Below, piece after piece: positions 1 through 8,714 of a stretch of 64,000 nucleotides of DNA (its first letter is position 1; each line of letters opens with the position of its first letter). The position numbers were made by a program, and so were the translations under genes. The DNA is from Amycolatopsis palatopharyngis (GTDB taxonomy: Bacteria > Actinomycetota > Actinomycetes > Mycobacteriales > Pseudonocardiaceae): assembly GCF_003385185.1 (NCBI RefSeq), contig NZ_PQHZ01000014.1:83347-147346 (forward strand), given 5' to 3'. Below the pieces are notes generated by a model. That model had not been told where the DNA came from. It ran no database searches and was given only the letters and a program-made list of their open reading frames with translations.

Positions 1-128
1 CGGTTCTACCCCGGTTCCGGGAATCGCAAACCCGGGAGTGAACGGAGAGACCGAGCTGTGACGAGGCTCTCCGGGAGTGAACACGCACAGCGACCACCGG
101 CACTACGGAACGCGACATCAGCTCAGGT

Positions 129-470
129 TCAGTCCAATCCACGCGCGATCACGCCGATCAGCCAGAATGCCACAGCAGTGGTTGAGACAAGCACTGTGGA
201 CCACAGCAGCAACGAACGGTCGTCGTCTGCCCTTCTGGCCCTGTGCACCGCGAAGAAGCCGGCACCGAGCAGCGGCAACGGCAGCAGGGGCAGGGGCGAA
301 AGGCGGGTGAACGTCGCGGCGACGCATACGGTGGCCAGTACCGAGAGGGCCACGACCGCGACCGTGTGCAGCACAGGGTAGCGCCGGTGTGCCGCCCCGA
401 CGATGCGCTGAGCCAGCTCGCTGACCCCGTACACCTCGGTCGAATTGTCCGGGCCTGGCTGCTGAGTCAT
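129..470 (-). CDS. small three-helix membrane protein
   Basis: A 113-residue protein I do not recognise. The polar N-terminus (about 35 residues) is followed by hydrophobic stretches at about residues 37-55, 58-72 and 88-109, which suggests three membrane spans. The ATG at 468-470 has a GAGAAGA-type ribosome site just upstream; an upstream start 12 codons earlier lacks one. It lies 57 bases downstream of clpX in the same direction and could be read through from it. No catalytic motif is visible, so no function is proposed. Confidence 0.6.
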   Translation of the reverse strand: MTQQPGPDNSTEVYGVSELAQRIVGAAHRRYPVLHTVAVVALSVLATVCVAATFTRLSPLPLLPLPLLGAGFFAVHRARRADDDRSLLLWSTVLVSTTAVAFWLIGVIARGLD

Positions 471-527
471 TCTTCTCGCCTCACTCGCCGACCGGTCGCA
501 GCGCACGAACCGTCATGAGGCCGCGGG

Positions 528-1823
528 TCAGGCCGACTTCTCGCCACGTTCGCTGCGCTGCCTCCGTGAGGGCTGGCGCGAGACGATCGTGGGGTTCACG
601 TTCTCCCGCACGGTCTGCTCGGTGATGACGACCTTCGCCACGTCGTCACGGCTCGGGATGTCGTACATCACCGGCTGCAGAACTTCTTCCATAATGGCCC
701 GCAGCCCACGCGCACCCGTGCCGCGCAGAACCGCCTGGTCGGCGATCGCCTCAAGCGCGGTCTTGGTGAACTCGAGCTCGACGTTGTCCATCTCGAAGAG
801 CTTCTTGTACTGCTTGACCAGTGCGTTGCGCGGTTCGGTGAGGATCCGGACCAGCGATTCCTTGTCGAGGCTGGTGACGCTCGCGACCACCGGAAGCCTG
901 CCGATGAACTCGGGGATCAGCCCGAACTTGATCAGGTCCTCCGGCATGGTGTCGGTGAAGACGTCGCTCTCCTCGATCTCGGACTTGGTCCGGATCTCCG
1001 CGCCGAATCCGAGACCACGCTTGCCGACCCGCTCGTTGACGATCTTCTCCAGGCCGGCGAAGGCTCCCGCCACGATGAACAGCACGTTCGTGGTGTCGAT
1101 CTGGATGAACTCCTGGTGGGGATGCTTGCGCCCACCCTGCGGGGGTACCGAGGCCGTCGTGCCCTCGAGGATCTTCAGCAATGCCTGCTGCACACCCTCG
1201 CCGGAGACGTCCCTGGTGATCGACGGGTTCTCCGACTTGCGGGCGATCTTGTCGACCTCGTCGATGTAGATGATGCCCGTCTCGGCCCGCTTGACGTCGT
1301 AGTCCGCGGCCTGGATCAGCTTCAGCAGGATGTTCTCGACATCCTCGCCCACATAGCCGGCCTCGGTGAGCGCGGTGGCGTCAGCGATCGCGAACGGTAC
1401 GTTCAGCAGCTTCGCGAGGGTCTGCGCGAGATACGTCTTACCGCAACCGGTGGGACCGAGCATCAGGATGTTGGACTTCGCGATCTCGACCGGCTCGTCC
1501 TTGGCATCCTTCGGCCCGCCCTTGTCGTCGGACTGGATGCGCTTGTAGTGGTTGTAGACAGCGACCGCCAGCGTCCGCTTGGCGTCGTCCTGGCCGATGA
1601 TGTACTGCTCGAGGAAGTCGCGGATGTCGGCGGGCTTGGGCAGCTCGTCGAGCTTGACGTCCCCGGCCTCGGCGAGTTCTTCCTCGATGATCTCGTTGCA
1701 CAGGTCGATGCACTCATCGCAGATGTAGACGCCGGGGCCGGCGATGAGCTTCTTCACCTGTTTCTGGCTCTTCCCGCAGAAAGAACACTTCAGCAGGTCT
1801 CCGCCGTCGCCGATCCGTGCCAT
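528..1823 (-). CDS. clpX: ATP-dependent Clp protease ATP-binding subunit ClpX
   Basis: AAA+ unfoldase that recognises tagged or misfolded substrates, unfolds them with ATP and feeds them to the ClpP1P2 chamber in the cytoplasm. The 431-residue protein has the N-terminal zinc-binding domain (Cys13, Cys16, Cys35, Cys38), Walker A GPTGCGKT at 123-130, the GYVG pore loop near 156-159 and Walker B IIYIDEVD at 184-191. The ATG at 1821-1823 is supported by GGAGGGG upstream and by the usual [17 protein letters not shown] start. An upstream in-frame start 18 codons earlier would add non-conserved residues. It is separated from clpP2 by 299 bases with two hairpins, so it is probably transcribed from its own promoter. 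Length is normal for the family. Confidence 0.97.
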   Translation of the reverse strand: MARIGDGGDLLKCSFCGKSQKQVKKLIAGPGVYICDECIDLCNEIIEEELAEAGDVKLDELPKPADIRDFLEQYIIGQDDAKRTLAVAVYNHYKRIQSDDKGGPKDAKDEPVEIAKSNILMLGPTGCGKTYLAQTLAKLLNVPFAIADATALTEAGYVGEDVENILLKLIQAADYDVKRAETGIIYIDEVDKIARKSENPSITRDVSGEGVQQALLKILEGTTASVPPQGGRKHPHQEFIQIDTTNVLFIVAGAFAGLEKIVNERVGKRGLGFGAEIRTKSEIEESDVFTDTMPEDLIKFGLIPEFIGRLPVVASVTSLDKESLVRILTEPRNALVKQYKKLFEMDNVELEFTKTALEAIADQAVLRGTGARGLRAIMEEVLQPVMYDIPSRDDVAKVVITEQTVRENVNPTIVSRQPSRRQRSERGEKSA

Positions 1824-2000
1824 GACCGTTGACCTCGTCCCCTCCGGTGCACAGGTACACCTGACTGTCTCACCCACCCCCGCCGCCGCGCTACAACCGG
1901 CCGGGGACTCACGCGCTTCCTTTGACGGTACCCGCCCGACGCCCTCGTGGGGAGGACCTGGGCCAGGCGGGGCGCGCCGGGGCAGACCCTAGACCAGGAG

Positions 2001-2033
2001 ACCGGTGTGTGTCGTCACCCGACACACACCGGT
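2001..2033. terminator. perfect 13-bp hairpin between clpP2 and clpX
   Basis: ACCGGTGTGTGTC (2001-2013) pairs perfectly with GACACACACCGGT (2021-2033) across a 7-base loop. No T-tract follows on either strand, which is common for actinobacterial intrinsic terminators. Together with the adjacent hairpin at 2071-2105 it should limit read-through from clpP2 into clpX. Confidence 0.7.
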
Positions 2034-2070
2034 CAGCGATTCAGGTCTGCCGATGTCAGAGCTTGTCCGA

Positions 2071-2105
2071 GAACCCGGATCACCACGATCGGTGATCCGC
2101 GGTTC
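2071..2105 (-). terminator. hairpin directly after clpP2
   Basis: GGATCACC (2077-2084) pairs with GGTGATCC (2091-2098) around a 6-base loop. It is extended by GAACC (2071-2075) with GGTTC (2101-2105) after a small internal loop. It lies 18 bases past the clpP2 stop in the direction of transcription, the expected place for a terminator. Confidence 0.65.
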
Positions 2106-2122
2106 CCAGCCGCCTGTCAGCC

Positions 2123-2746
2123 CTACGCCGAGCCCTTGCGGTACGGCAGGACCTCATCGATGATGCCGTACTCCTTGGCCTCCTCGGCCGTCAGAATCTT
2201 GTCCCGCTCGATGTCGGTGCGCACGTCGTCGACCGACTTGTTCGTGTGCTTGGCGAGCGTCGACTCCAACAGCCGGCGGACACGCTGGATCTCGTTCGCC
2301 TGGATCTCGAGGTCCGACACCTGACCGTAGGTGCCCTCGGTCGCCGGCTGGTGGATCAGCACGCGAGCGTTCGGCAGCGCAAGACGCTTGCCGGGGGTGC
2401 CCGCCGCGAGCAGCACGGCCGCGGCGGAGGCCGCCTGGCCGAGGCAGACGGTCTGGATGTCCGGCCGGACGTACTGCATCGTGTCGTAGATGGCCATCAG
2501 CGAGGTGAAGGAGCCACCGGGCGAGTTGATGTAGATGATGATGTCGCGGTCCGGGTCCTCGTGCTCGAGGTGCAGCAGCTGGACCATCACGTCGTTCGCC
2601 GACGCGTCGTCCACCTGCACGCCGAGCATGATCTGCCGCTCTTCGTACAGCTTGTTGTAGGGGTTGGATTCCTTGACCCCGTAGCTGGTGCGCTCGATGT
2701 ACGAGGGCAGCACGTACCGGGACTGCGGAAGGTGAAGCTGGCTCAT
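2123..2746 (-). CDS. clpP2: ATP-dependent Clp protease proteolytic subunit 2
   Basis: Serine peptidase subunit that in actinobacteria forms a mixed tetradecamer with ClpP1 and works with ClpX or ClpC1. The 207-residue protein shows the catalytic triad Ser107 (in GQAASAAA), His132 (in IHQP) and Asp182 (in ERDK), and the YINSPGGS loop near 72-79. The ATG at 2744-2746 is preceded by AAGGAGA. An upstream extension of 14 codons has no ribosome site. It follows clpP1 by 28 bases in the same direction, so the two are surely co-transcribed. A terminator-like hairpin follows the stop. Confidence 0.96.
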   Translation of the reverse strand: MSQLHLPQSRYVLPSYIERTSYGVKESNPYNKLYEERQIMLGVQVDDASANDVMVQLLHLEHEDPDRDIIIYINSPGGSFTSLMAIYDTMQYVRPDIQTVCLGQAASAAAVLLAAGTPGKRLALPNARVLIHQPATEGTYGQVSDLEIQANEIQRVRRLLESTLAKHTNKSVDDVRTDIERDKILTAEEAKEYGIIDEVLPYRKGSA

Positions 2747-2774
2747 GAAGGTCTCCTTGTCAGCGCGATACCGG

Positions 2775-3377
2775 TCAGCTGCCCGCACCAGGGCGCGTTT
2801 CGCGCGTCAGAACCTGGTCCACGAAGCCGTACTCGCGGGCCTCTTCCGCGGTGAACCAGCGGTCCCTGTCACCGTCGGCGATGATCTGCTCGACGGACTG
2901 CCCCGTCTGCTCGGCGGTGATCTCGGCGAGCTGCCGCTTCCACTTGCCGAAGACCTCGGCCTGGATGGCGATGTCCGAGGCCGTGCCGCCCACTCCCGCG
3001 GATGGCTGGTGCATCAGAATCCGCGCGTGCGGCAGCGAGTAGCGCTTGCCGGGCGTGCCCGAGGAGAGCAGGAACTGCCCCATCGAGGCCGCCAGCCCCA
3101 TCGCGTAGGTCTGCACGTCCGGCGAGATGAGCTGCATCGTGTCGTAGATGGCGAAGCCCGCGGTCACCGAGCCGCCGGGAGAGTTGATGTAGAAGCGGAT
3201 GTCCGACTCGGAGTCGTCCGCGTCCATCAGCAGCAACTGCGCCGTGATCCGGTTGGCGACCTCGTCGTTGACCTCGGATCCGAGAACGACGATGCGCTCC
3301 TGGAGCAGTCGTTCGTACACCGAGTCGGTCAGGTTGAGTCCCGCGGTGCTCGTCCGCGCCTCGGGCATGTGCTGCAT
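2775..3377 (-). CDS. clpP1: ATP-dependent Clp protease proteolytic subunit 1
   Basis: Partner of ClpP2 in the two-component Clp peptidase. The 200-residue protein has Ser98 (in GLAASMGQF), His123 (in LMHQP) and Asp172 (in GDRDRWF) as catalytic residues, and the YINSPGGS loop. I start it at MQHMPEAR (ATG 3375-3377), with AGGCAGG upstream. ATG at 3368 is an alternative three codons later, and a 48-codon upward extension crosses the promoter region. The start is 93 bases past the hairpin that closes tig, so the clpP1-clpP2 unit probably has its own promoter. I looked for a ClgR-type box there and did not see a convincing one. Confidence 0.96.
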   Translation of the reverse strand: MQHMPEARTSTAGLNLTDSVYERLLQERIVVLGSEVNDEVANRITAQLLLMDADDSESDIRFYINSPGGSVTAGFAIYDTMQLISPDVQTYAMGLAASMGQFLLSSGTPGKRYSLPHARILMHQPSAGVGGTASDIAIQAEVFGKWKRQLAEITAEQTGQSVEQIIADGDRDRWFTAEEAREYGFVDQVLTRETRPGAGS

Positions 3378-3469
3378 CACGTCTGCCTGCCTTTTCGCCG
3401 CCGTGGGCCCCGGCGTACGCGACCCACTTTGCTGTCTTTCGTCACTGAGGATCTTGCACTCGACCTTAA

Positions 3470-3511
3470 CGAACTTGGGCGGTGCAGAATGCCTGACACC
3501 GCCCAAGTTCG
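3470..3511 (-). terminator. 15-bp hairpin terminator downstream of tig
   Basis: CGAACTTGGGCGGTG (3470-3484) and CACCGCCCAAGTTCG (3497-3511) form a perfect 15-bp stem with a 12-base loop. It begins 10 bases past the tig stop codon. It separates tig from clpP1P2. Confidence 0.8.
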
Positions 3512-3520
3512 CTGAGAGCA

Positions 3521-4981
3521 TTACCGATCCGTCGTTGTTCCCGCCGTCTCGGTGACGTCGGTCTCGTCCGCGTCACCCGATGCGGTCACCTCGTCGGTGG
3601 CCTCGGCTGTGACTGCGTCCGTCGCTTCGGTCGCGGCGGCGTCGTTCTCCTCGGCCCCGTCCTCCTTGCCGAACAGTTCGTCGAGGTCGATCGGCTCGCC
3701 GGCGGAATCGGTGACCGTGGCACCCCGGACGATCGAAGCCAGCGCCTTACCGCGCCGGACGTCGGCGTAGATCGCGCCGAGCTGCCCCGACTGCTGGGCA
3801 CGCTGCACGTACTCGTCCGGGCTGACGCCGAAGCGCTGCGCCTGGTAGATGATCCGCTCGGTCAGTTCCGCATCGTTGACCTGGACGTTCTCCGCGTCGG
3901 CGATGGTGTCCAGCAGCAGCTGGGTACGAACCGCCTTCTCGGACTCCGTGCGCGCCTCGTTCTCGAAGTCCTCGACCGTCTTGCCCTCGGCCTCGAGCGA
4001 CTTGGCGAAGGCCTCCTCGTCGTGGTCGAACGGGTGGATCGCGTCGTGCTTGCGGTTCTCGATCTCGCCCGCGACGACGTTCTCCGGAAGCGGCACCTCG
4101 GTGGACTCCAGGAGCGACTCGAGGACCTTGTCCCTGGCCTCGACGCCCTGCTGCATCTTCTTGACGCGGCTGAGCCGCTCGCGCAGGTCGTTCTTCAGCT
4201 CCTCGAGCGTGTCGAACTCGCTCGCGAGCTGCGCGAACTCGTCGTCGGGCTCCGGGAGCTCGCGCTCCTTCACCGACTGGACGGTGACGCTGACCTCGGC
4301 GTCCTTGCCCGCGTAGTCTCCGGCCACGAGCCGAGTGGTGAACGTCTTCGTCTCACCCTCGTTGGCCCCGATGATGGCCTCGTCGATGCCGTCGACGAGC
4401 TGGCCGGAGCCGATCTCGTAGGAGAGGCCGGAGGTGGACGCGTCGGGCACCTCCTCGCCGTCGACCGTGGCGGACAGGTCGATCGAGACGAAGTCCCCGT
4501 TTTCGGCGGGCCGGTCCACGCCCGCGAGCGTGCCGAACCGGGCGCGCAGCTCGTCGAGCTGCTCGTCGACCTCGGACTCGTTCAACTCGACGTCGTCGAC
4601 ACTGACCGAGATGCCCGAGAAGTCGGGCAGGTTGATCTCCGGACGCACGTCGACCTCGGCCGTGAACTCGAGCACCTCACGGTCTTCGAGCTTGGTCACC
4701 TCGAAGTCCGGACGACCCAAGGTGCGCACCTCACCGGCTTGCACGGCCTCCATGTACTTCGCCGGGATGACCTCGTTGACGACCTCATCGAGCACCGGGG
4801 CGCGGCCGATCCGGCTCTCCAGCACACGGGCCGGAGCCTTGCCGGGACGGAACCCCGGGATTCGCACCTGCTGGGCGATCTTGCGGTAGGCGCGGTCGAA
4901 GTTAGGTTTGAGTTCGTCGAACGGCACCTCGACATTGATCTTTACGCGCGTCGGGCTGAGCTGCTCGACGGTGCTCTTCAA
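3521..4981 (-). CDS. tig: trigger factor (ribosome-associated chaperone and prolyl isomerase)
   Basis: Folds nascent chains at the ribosome exit tunnel. The 486-residue protein has the N-terminal ribosome-binding domain with GFRPGKAP (the GFRxGKxP signature) near residues 42-49, a central FKBP-type prolyl isomerase domain and the long helical C-domain. The start is TTG at 4979-4981, preceded by GAGGAG at good spacing, giving the usual (M)[13 protein letters not shown] beginning. The ATG 15 codons upstream does not fit. The last about 45 residues are an acidic Ala/Thr/Glu/Asp-rich tail, as in other actinobacterial homologues. It sits directly upstream of clpP1P2, as in mycobacteria. Confidence 0.96.
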   Translation of the reverse strand: MKSTVEQLSPTRVKINVEVPFDELKPNFDRAYRKIAQQVRIPGFRPGKAPARVLESRIGRAPVLDEVVNEVIPAKYMEAVQAGEVRTLGRPDFEVTKLEDREVLEFTAEVDVRPEINLPDFSGISVSVDDVELNESEVDEQLDELRARFGTLAGVDRPAENGDFVSIDLSATVDGEEVPDASTSGLSYEIGSGQLVDGIDEAIIGANEGETKTFTTRLVAGDYAGKDAEVSVTVQSVKERELPEPDDEFAQLASEFDTLEELKNDLRERLSRVKKMQQGVEARDKVLESLLESTEVPLPENVVAGEIENRKHDAIHPFDHDEEAFAKSLEAEGKTVEDFENEARTESEKAVRTQLLLDTIADAENVQVNDAELTERIIYQAQRFGVSPDEYVQRAQQSGQLGAIYADVRRGKALASIVRGATVTDSAGEPIDLDELFGKEDGAEENDAAATEATDAVTAEATDEVTASGDADETDVTETAGTTTDR

Positions 4982-5276
4982 CGTTTTCTCCTCGAGCCGT
5001 GGCGGTGCTGTCTTGACAGAAAGCAATCGGATGATCCCAGGTCATTATCCCTGCATGAGGCAACCCGGACCCCCGAGTCTAGGGCAGTGACTCGGCAGCT
5101 CGAGCCCGGGTTGCGGATAGGCGCGGCCCGGCCACTCTTCGCGCCGGACAGCCCGTCGCCCACAGGCCCGCATGCCCAGGGGCGAGGCGATACCCGCCGA
5201 CCAGACGTGAGGGCCCAAAACGAAACCAGCACGTACCCGGCGGACCGGATACGTGCTGGTGATCAAGACCGTGCTG

Positions 5277-5350
5277 TCGGGGTGACAGGATTTGAACCTG
5301 CGACCCTTCGCTCCCAAAGCGAATGCGCTACCAAGCTGCGCCACACCCCG
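5277..5350 (-). tRNA. tRNA-Pro (anticodon TGG)
   Basis: The reverse strand folds as a 74-base tRNA with acceptor CGGGGTG/CACCCCG, D-arm, anticodon loop TTTGGGA, T-arm with GGTTCAAATCC and discriminator A. No CCA is encoded. It lies upstream of tig on the same strand. Confidence 0.95.
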
Positions 5351-5432
5351 ATGTTCCGCCACGCCCTGGGCGGTGTGTGACCACCTTAGCGGTACCCGTT
5401 ATGATGGCGTCGCACCCGGTCCTCCGGGGCAC

Positions 5433-5503
5433 GCGGGCGTAGCTCAATGGTAGAGCCCCAGTCTTCCAAACTGGCTACGCGGGTTCGATTCCCGTCGCCC
5501 GCT
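5433..5503 (+). tRNA. tRNA-Gly (anticodon TCC)
   Basis: A 71-base tRNA with acceptor GCGGGCG/CGCCCGC, D-arm GCTCAATGGTAGAGC, anticodon loop CTTCCAA and T-arm GGGTTCGATTCCC. Discriminator T is followed by an encoded CCA at 5504-5506. A hairpin terminator follows at 5545-5588. Confidence 0.95.
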
Positions 5504-5544
5504 CCACAGATAGAACAGCAGGCCAGAGACACAGAGCAGGTCAG

Positions 5545-5588
5545 AGAAAGAGCGGCAGGGCCCGAGCGCGGGCGCTGCTGCTCTTTCT
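5545..5588 (+). terminator. hairpin terminator after tRNA-Gly
   Basis: AGAAAGAGCGGCAG (5545-5558) pairs with CTGCTGCTCTTTCT (5575-5588) with a single G-T pair, around a 16-base GC-rich loop. It is followed by TTGAC. The position fits termination of the tRNA-Gly transcript. Confidence 0.7.
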
Positions 5589-5640
5589 TGACAGGGGCCG
5601 GTCGCGACGTGCCGTGACCACCCTCCTCTTTCGGGCGAAT

Positions 5641-5656
5641 TCGAACGTGTGTTCGA
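5641..5656. promoter_or_regulatory. LexA SOS box
   Basis: TCGAACGTGTGTTCGA is a perfect match to the actinobacterial LexA operator pattern TCGAAC-N4-GTTCGA. It ends 22 bases upstream of the GTG start of the DUF222-HNH gene, overlapping where its promoter must lie. This predicts repression by LexA and induction on DNA damage. Confidence 0.85.
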
Positions 5657-5678
5657 GAAATCGCGGTAGGATGGAGGG

Positions 5679-7031
5679 GTGGATGAAGACCTTCGCGCGA
5701 CGCGGACGTTGTGGCAGCTTTCCGGCGAGGAGCTGATCACGACGCTGCTGACGCGCGAGGGAGTTCTTCGTCGTGCCTACAGCGAGATGCTGGAGGTAGT
5801 GAGTGAGGTGGAACGGCGGGGACTGGCCACCGATCTGGGGTTCAGCGACACCATCTCGCTACTGACCGAAACTGCTCGCGTGTCGCGCCGGGAGGCGGAG
5901 GCACGTCGAACCCAGGCCGTGGCCACCCAACCCGCTGCTGCCCCGACTGGCGCCGGGACCCCGCTGGGCGCGGGGCTGGCGGCGACGGGAGAGGCGTTGC
6001 GCCGGGGTGAGATCAACGCCGAGCATGTCCGGCAGATCTGCTCGGTCTTCGAACACTGCCCCGAGTGGCTGCCCGCCGACCGCCGGGCCGCGGACGAGCG
6101 CACTTTGCTGGACGTGGCCGCACAGGCGAGCCCGGAGAAGGTACATCGGGCCGGCCTGCGGCTGCGGGGGTATTGGGACCAGGACGGCCCGAAGCCAAAG
6201 GACGAGCAGGCCACTGAACCTCGGCGAGAGTTCCGCTTCCGGCACGGGCTGGACGGGCGGATGCGATTCAGCGGCGAGTTCGACGCCGAAACCGGCGCCA
6301 CCCTGCAAGGGCTGCTGGGCCCACTGGCGAAGCCGCGCCCGAAGGATGAGGACGGCGAGCCCGACATGCGGACGGTCGTGCAGCGCCAGGGTGACGCTCT
6401 GGCCGAGATCATCGAACTCGCCGCCCGTGCGGAAGACCTGTCGGTACAGGGCGGGGAACGAGCGGTACTGATCGTGTCGGTCACCCTGGCCGAACTGGAA
6501 GTACGGGCCAAAGCAGCAGTGCTGGACGTGTCCGGCACCGACACCGTGCACCAGCTCCGGCGCCTGGCGTGTGAATCGCGAGTGGTGCCGGCGATTTTCG
6601 GCCACGACGGCGAAATCCTCTACCTTGGCCGGTCAGCGCGGCACGCGAGTTCCGCCCAGCGGCGGGCCCTGGTGCTACGGGATCGTGGATGCGCGTTTCC
6701 CGGATGTGATCGGGCGCCAAAGTGGTGCACTCCGCATCACGTGGCCTGGTGGGTCCATCATGGACTGACCGATCTGGACAATCTGGTGCTGGTATGCGCG
6801 CGGCATCATCGGATACTGCACCACAGTGAGTGGGAAGTCCGCATTCGTCACGGCGTCCCGGAGTTCCTGCCACCGCCCTGGCTCGATCCCGGCAGGCAAC
6901 CCATACGCAACACCGTCCACGACCCACCACGACGCCCGGCCCGTTCACCGGCCTTCCCGGCGCGGGTGGTCACACACCCCTGCACCAAGCCTGCCAGCAA
7001 AATGGCGATGGCTGGAACCAATCCCTGGTGA
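5679..7031 (+). CDS. DUF222 / HNH endonuclease domain protein (13E12-type)
   Basis: A 450-residue protein with an N-terminal DUF222 helical region and a C-terminal HNH module near residues 335-390. The HNH module shows two Cys (FPGCDRAPKWC), HH, the Asn of the motif in DLDNLVLVC and the final ARHH, so it looks catalytically complete. Proteins of this type are the 13E12 repeat family of mycobacteria; their biological role is unclear. The start is GTG at 5679. A GGAGG lies only one base away, so initiation may be leaderless or from a very short leader. The perfect SOS box 22 bases upstream predicts LexA control, which has been reported for some mycobacterial 13E12 genes. The last about 60 residues are low-complexity and Pro-rich. 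Confidence 0.85.
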   Translation: MDEDLRATRTLWQLSGEELITTLLTREGVLRRAYSEMLEVVSEVERRGLATDLGFSDTISLLTETARVSRREAEARRTQAVATQPAAAPTGAGTPLGAGLAATGEALRRGEINAEHVRQICSVFEHCPEWLPADRRAADERTLLDVAAQASPEKVHRAGLRLRGYWDQDGPKPKDEQATEPRREFRFRHGLDGRMRFSGEFDAETGATLQGLLGPLAKPRPKDEDGEPDMRTVVQRQGDALAEIIELAARAEDLSVQGGERAVLIVSVTLAELEVRAKAAVLDVSGTDTVHQLRRLACESRVVPAIFGHDGEILYLGRSARHASSAQRRALVLRDRGCAFPGCDRAPKWCTPHHVAWWVHHGLTDLDNLVLVCARHHRILHHSEWEVRIRHGVPEFLPPPWLDPGRQPIRNTVHDPPRRPARSPAFPARVVTHPCTKPASKMAMAGTNPW

Positions 7032-7082
7032 CCGGGGCACGGAGCCAGATCTGCGTGGATTGGCAAGTGACCTGACCGCGTC

Positions 7083-7526
7083 TTACTCCACCTGCCGGGC
7101 CGTGGCGAGCGCCCGCTCGGTCTCCCAGAACGCCCGCATCGAGGCGATCAACCCCGACTCCCCCACCCGGTAGACGAACACGCCGTCGGTGTCGACGCGG
7201 TAGTTCCCCGGCAGGAACGTGGTGATCGTGCCGACGTTGGCCACCTCGTCGCCCGCGGCATGCGAGTCCCTTATGACGAACTCGAAGCGTTCGACCTGCG
7301 CGATCGCCTTGTCCCAGAAGGCGGATATACCCGTCCGGCCGTGGTGTCCCTTTCCTTCGGGGTCGAATCCGGACTTACCCACCGGGTCCTCGACCACACC
7401 GTCCGGATCGAACAGGGCCAGCCACTCCTCCTTCGCCCCGCTCGTCACCGCTTCCATCGAACGCATCGCGGCCTGTCGCGCCGGCGGCTGTTCGACAGAG
7501 GTGTCCCAGCAGACGGAGATGCTCAT
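7083..7526 (-). CDS. SnoaL-like / NTF2-fold protein
   Basis: A 147-residue alpha+beta barrel protein of the SnoaL/ketosteroid isomerase-like fold. Typical features are the early helix with WLALFDPDGVVEDPVG, the HGRTGISAFWD segment and strands ending in an aromatic-rich C-terminus. The ATG at 7524-7526 has AAGGGAG upstream. The longer open frame above it overlaps the neighbouring oxidoreductase and is rejected. It starts 12 bases after the upstream LLM-type oxidoreductase gene, so the two form an operon. With a KstR-like operator in front of that operon, a role in steroid or other polycyclic lipid metabolism is plausible, but the substrate is not shown by the sequence. Confidence 0.8.
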   Translation of the reverse strand: MSISVCWDTSVEQPPARQAAMRSMEAVTSGAKEEWLALFDPDGVVEDPVGKSGFDPEGKGHHGRTGISAFWDKAIAQVERFEFVIRDSHAAGDEVANVGTITTFLPGNYRVDTDGVFVYRVGESGLIASMRAFWETERALATARQVE

Positions 7527-7537
7527 GTCGCTCCCTT

Positions 7538-8407
7538 TCAGAACCTGGCGATGATCTCGTCGGCGAACTTCCTGATTGAATCCTTCTTGGACCGCAGGTC
7601 GGCGTCGAAGCCGAGGCCGTCGAAGACCCAGGGCATGGTGATCACGTCCGTCACGCCGATCTCCGCCTGCTCGCGGTATCCGTCGAGGCCGAACCGGTCG
7701 ATACACACGGCCTGGATCTCGAAGGGATCCGCACCCCTGCCCGCTTCGGCGCGCAGTGACCGAAGGCGGTCGATCGTCGAGCGCAGATCGTCGAACTTCA
7801 TCATGGCCGAGGCCCAGCCATCTCCCACCCGAGCGGCGCGCCGGAGCGCGACCTCGGTATGCCCACCGACGAAGAACGGCACCCTTGACCGCGGCGCCGG
7901 GCTCATCCGCAGCTTGTCGAAGTCGAAGAACTCTCCGTGGTACTCGACCATTCCACCGTCGAGAATGAGCCGCAGGACCTCGATCGCCTCGTCGACGCGT
8001 TTACCCCGGTTCGCGTACGGCGCCCCGCACCATTCGAACTCCTCTGGTGACCAGCCAACTCCCAGACCGAGGCCGAATCGGTCGCCGGTCAGGGCCGCCA
8101 CCGAACCGACCTGGCGCGCAAGCAGGACCGGATTGCGCGAACCCAGTTTGAGTACCGAGGTGTAGAACCGGATTCTGCTCGTCGCCGCCCCCATCGCCGC
8201 GGAGGCGACGAGCGGGTCCGCCCACGGCGTCTCCTCGTTCCAGAACCGGGCGCCGTCCGGCGTATAGGGGTAGTCAGCCGAAACGGTCTCGCTGTAGAAC
8301 AGCGAATCCGGAAGCGCCACCGAGGCGAAACCGCACTCCTCGGCCGTCACCGCCAGCTCCGTCAGCTGGTCCAGTGGGTTCATCGCGACCGACAACGTGA
8401 ACTTCAT
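7538..8407 (-). CDS. LLM-class (luciferase-like) F420-dependent oxidoreductase
   Basis: A 289-residue TIM-barrel flavin/F420 enzyme of the bacterial luciferase superfamily. Family marks are the N-terminal MKFTLSVAMNP strand, RIRFYTSVLKLGSRNPVLLARQ, DRFGLGLGVGWSPEEFEWCG and the FFVGGHTEVALRRAARVGDGW segment typical of F420-dependent members. The start is ATG at 8405-8407. It heads a two-gene minus-strand operon with the SnoaL-like gene. A palindrome matching the mycobacterial KstR consensus lies 50-63 bases upstream. F420 rather than FMN as cofactor is an inference from the subfamily. Confidence 0.85.
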   Translation of the reverse strand: MKFTLSVAMNPLDQLTELAVTAEECGFASVALPDSLFYSETVSADYPYTPDGARFWNEETPWADPLVASAAMGAATSRIRFYTSVLKLGSRNPVLLARQVGSVAALTGDRFGLGLGVGWSPEEFEWCGAPYANRGKRVDEAIEVLRLILDGGMVEYHGEFFDFDKLRMSPAPRSRVPFFVGGHTEVALRRAARVGDGWASAMMKFDDLRSTIDRLRSLRAEAGRGADPFEIQAVCIDRFGLDGYREQAEIGVTDVITMPWVFDGLGFDADLRSKKDSIRKFADEIIARF

Positions 8408-8456
8408 GGCCTATCACTCCCGTCGGCACGCACCGAGAACCGCTGACGCGCAGAAC

Positions 8457-8470
8457 TATAACGTGTTCTA
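8457..8470. promoter_or_regulatory. KstR-like operator palindrome
   Basis: TATAACGTGTTCTA fits TnnAACnnGTTnnA, the 14-bp operator recognised by the TetR-type regulator KstR of cholesterol catabolism in mycobacteria and rhodococci. It lies 50 bases upstream of the LLM oxidoreductase start in a 376-base divergent intergenic region. Regulator identity is inferred from the motif only. Confidence 0.55.
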
Positions 8471-8696
8471 GTTTCGCCCACCAGGGGTGTGACGGGAGGC
8501 GAACCTGCCAGTAGGCCGGTGACGCACAACACACCAGAGCCGTGATTCAGGTCATTCCGGCCGCGCTTTGGGTCCTCGCCGAGTCGGCAGACTTACCCAG
8601 GTCGAGACGGAAAGCCTTACGGGACAACGATTTCCCGTTGTGACCGAGCGCATTGCCGACCGGCGGGCGACGGTGGCCAAGTCCCCCGATCACGTG

Positions 8697-8714
8697 GTTA
8701 CCGTTTCGTTACCG
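8697..8714. promoter_or_regulatory. GTTACCG direct repeat upstream of the NlpC/P60 gene
   Basis: Two identical GTTACCG heptamers (8697-8703 and 8708-8714) are spaced by four bases, giving an 11-bp period, one helical turn. Tandem GTTAC-type repeats of this spacing are typical of response-regulator sites, and MtrA controls cell-wall hydrolases in actinobacteria. The site lies 70-87 bases upstream of the proposed hydrolase start. Confidence 0.4.

Noticed and set aside
1..128. Twelve-base direct repeat CCGGGAGTGAAC (32-43 and 71-82) and a weak CGGAGAG/CTCTCCG hairpin (43-49/67-73).
   Set aside because: Too short and too close to the window edge to interpret; may be a terminator of the small membrane protein gene.
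3378..3469. ClgR-type activator box in front of clpP1.
   Set aside because: No CGC-N5-GCG pattern with the right flanks; only weak partial matches.
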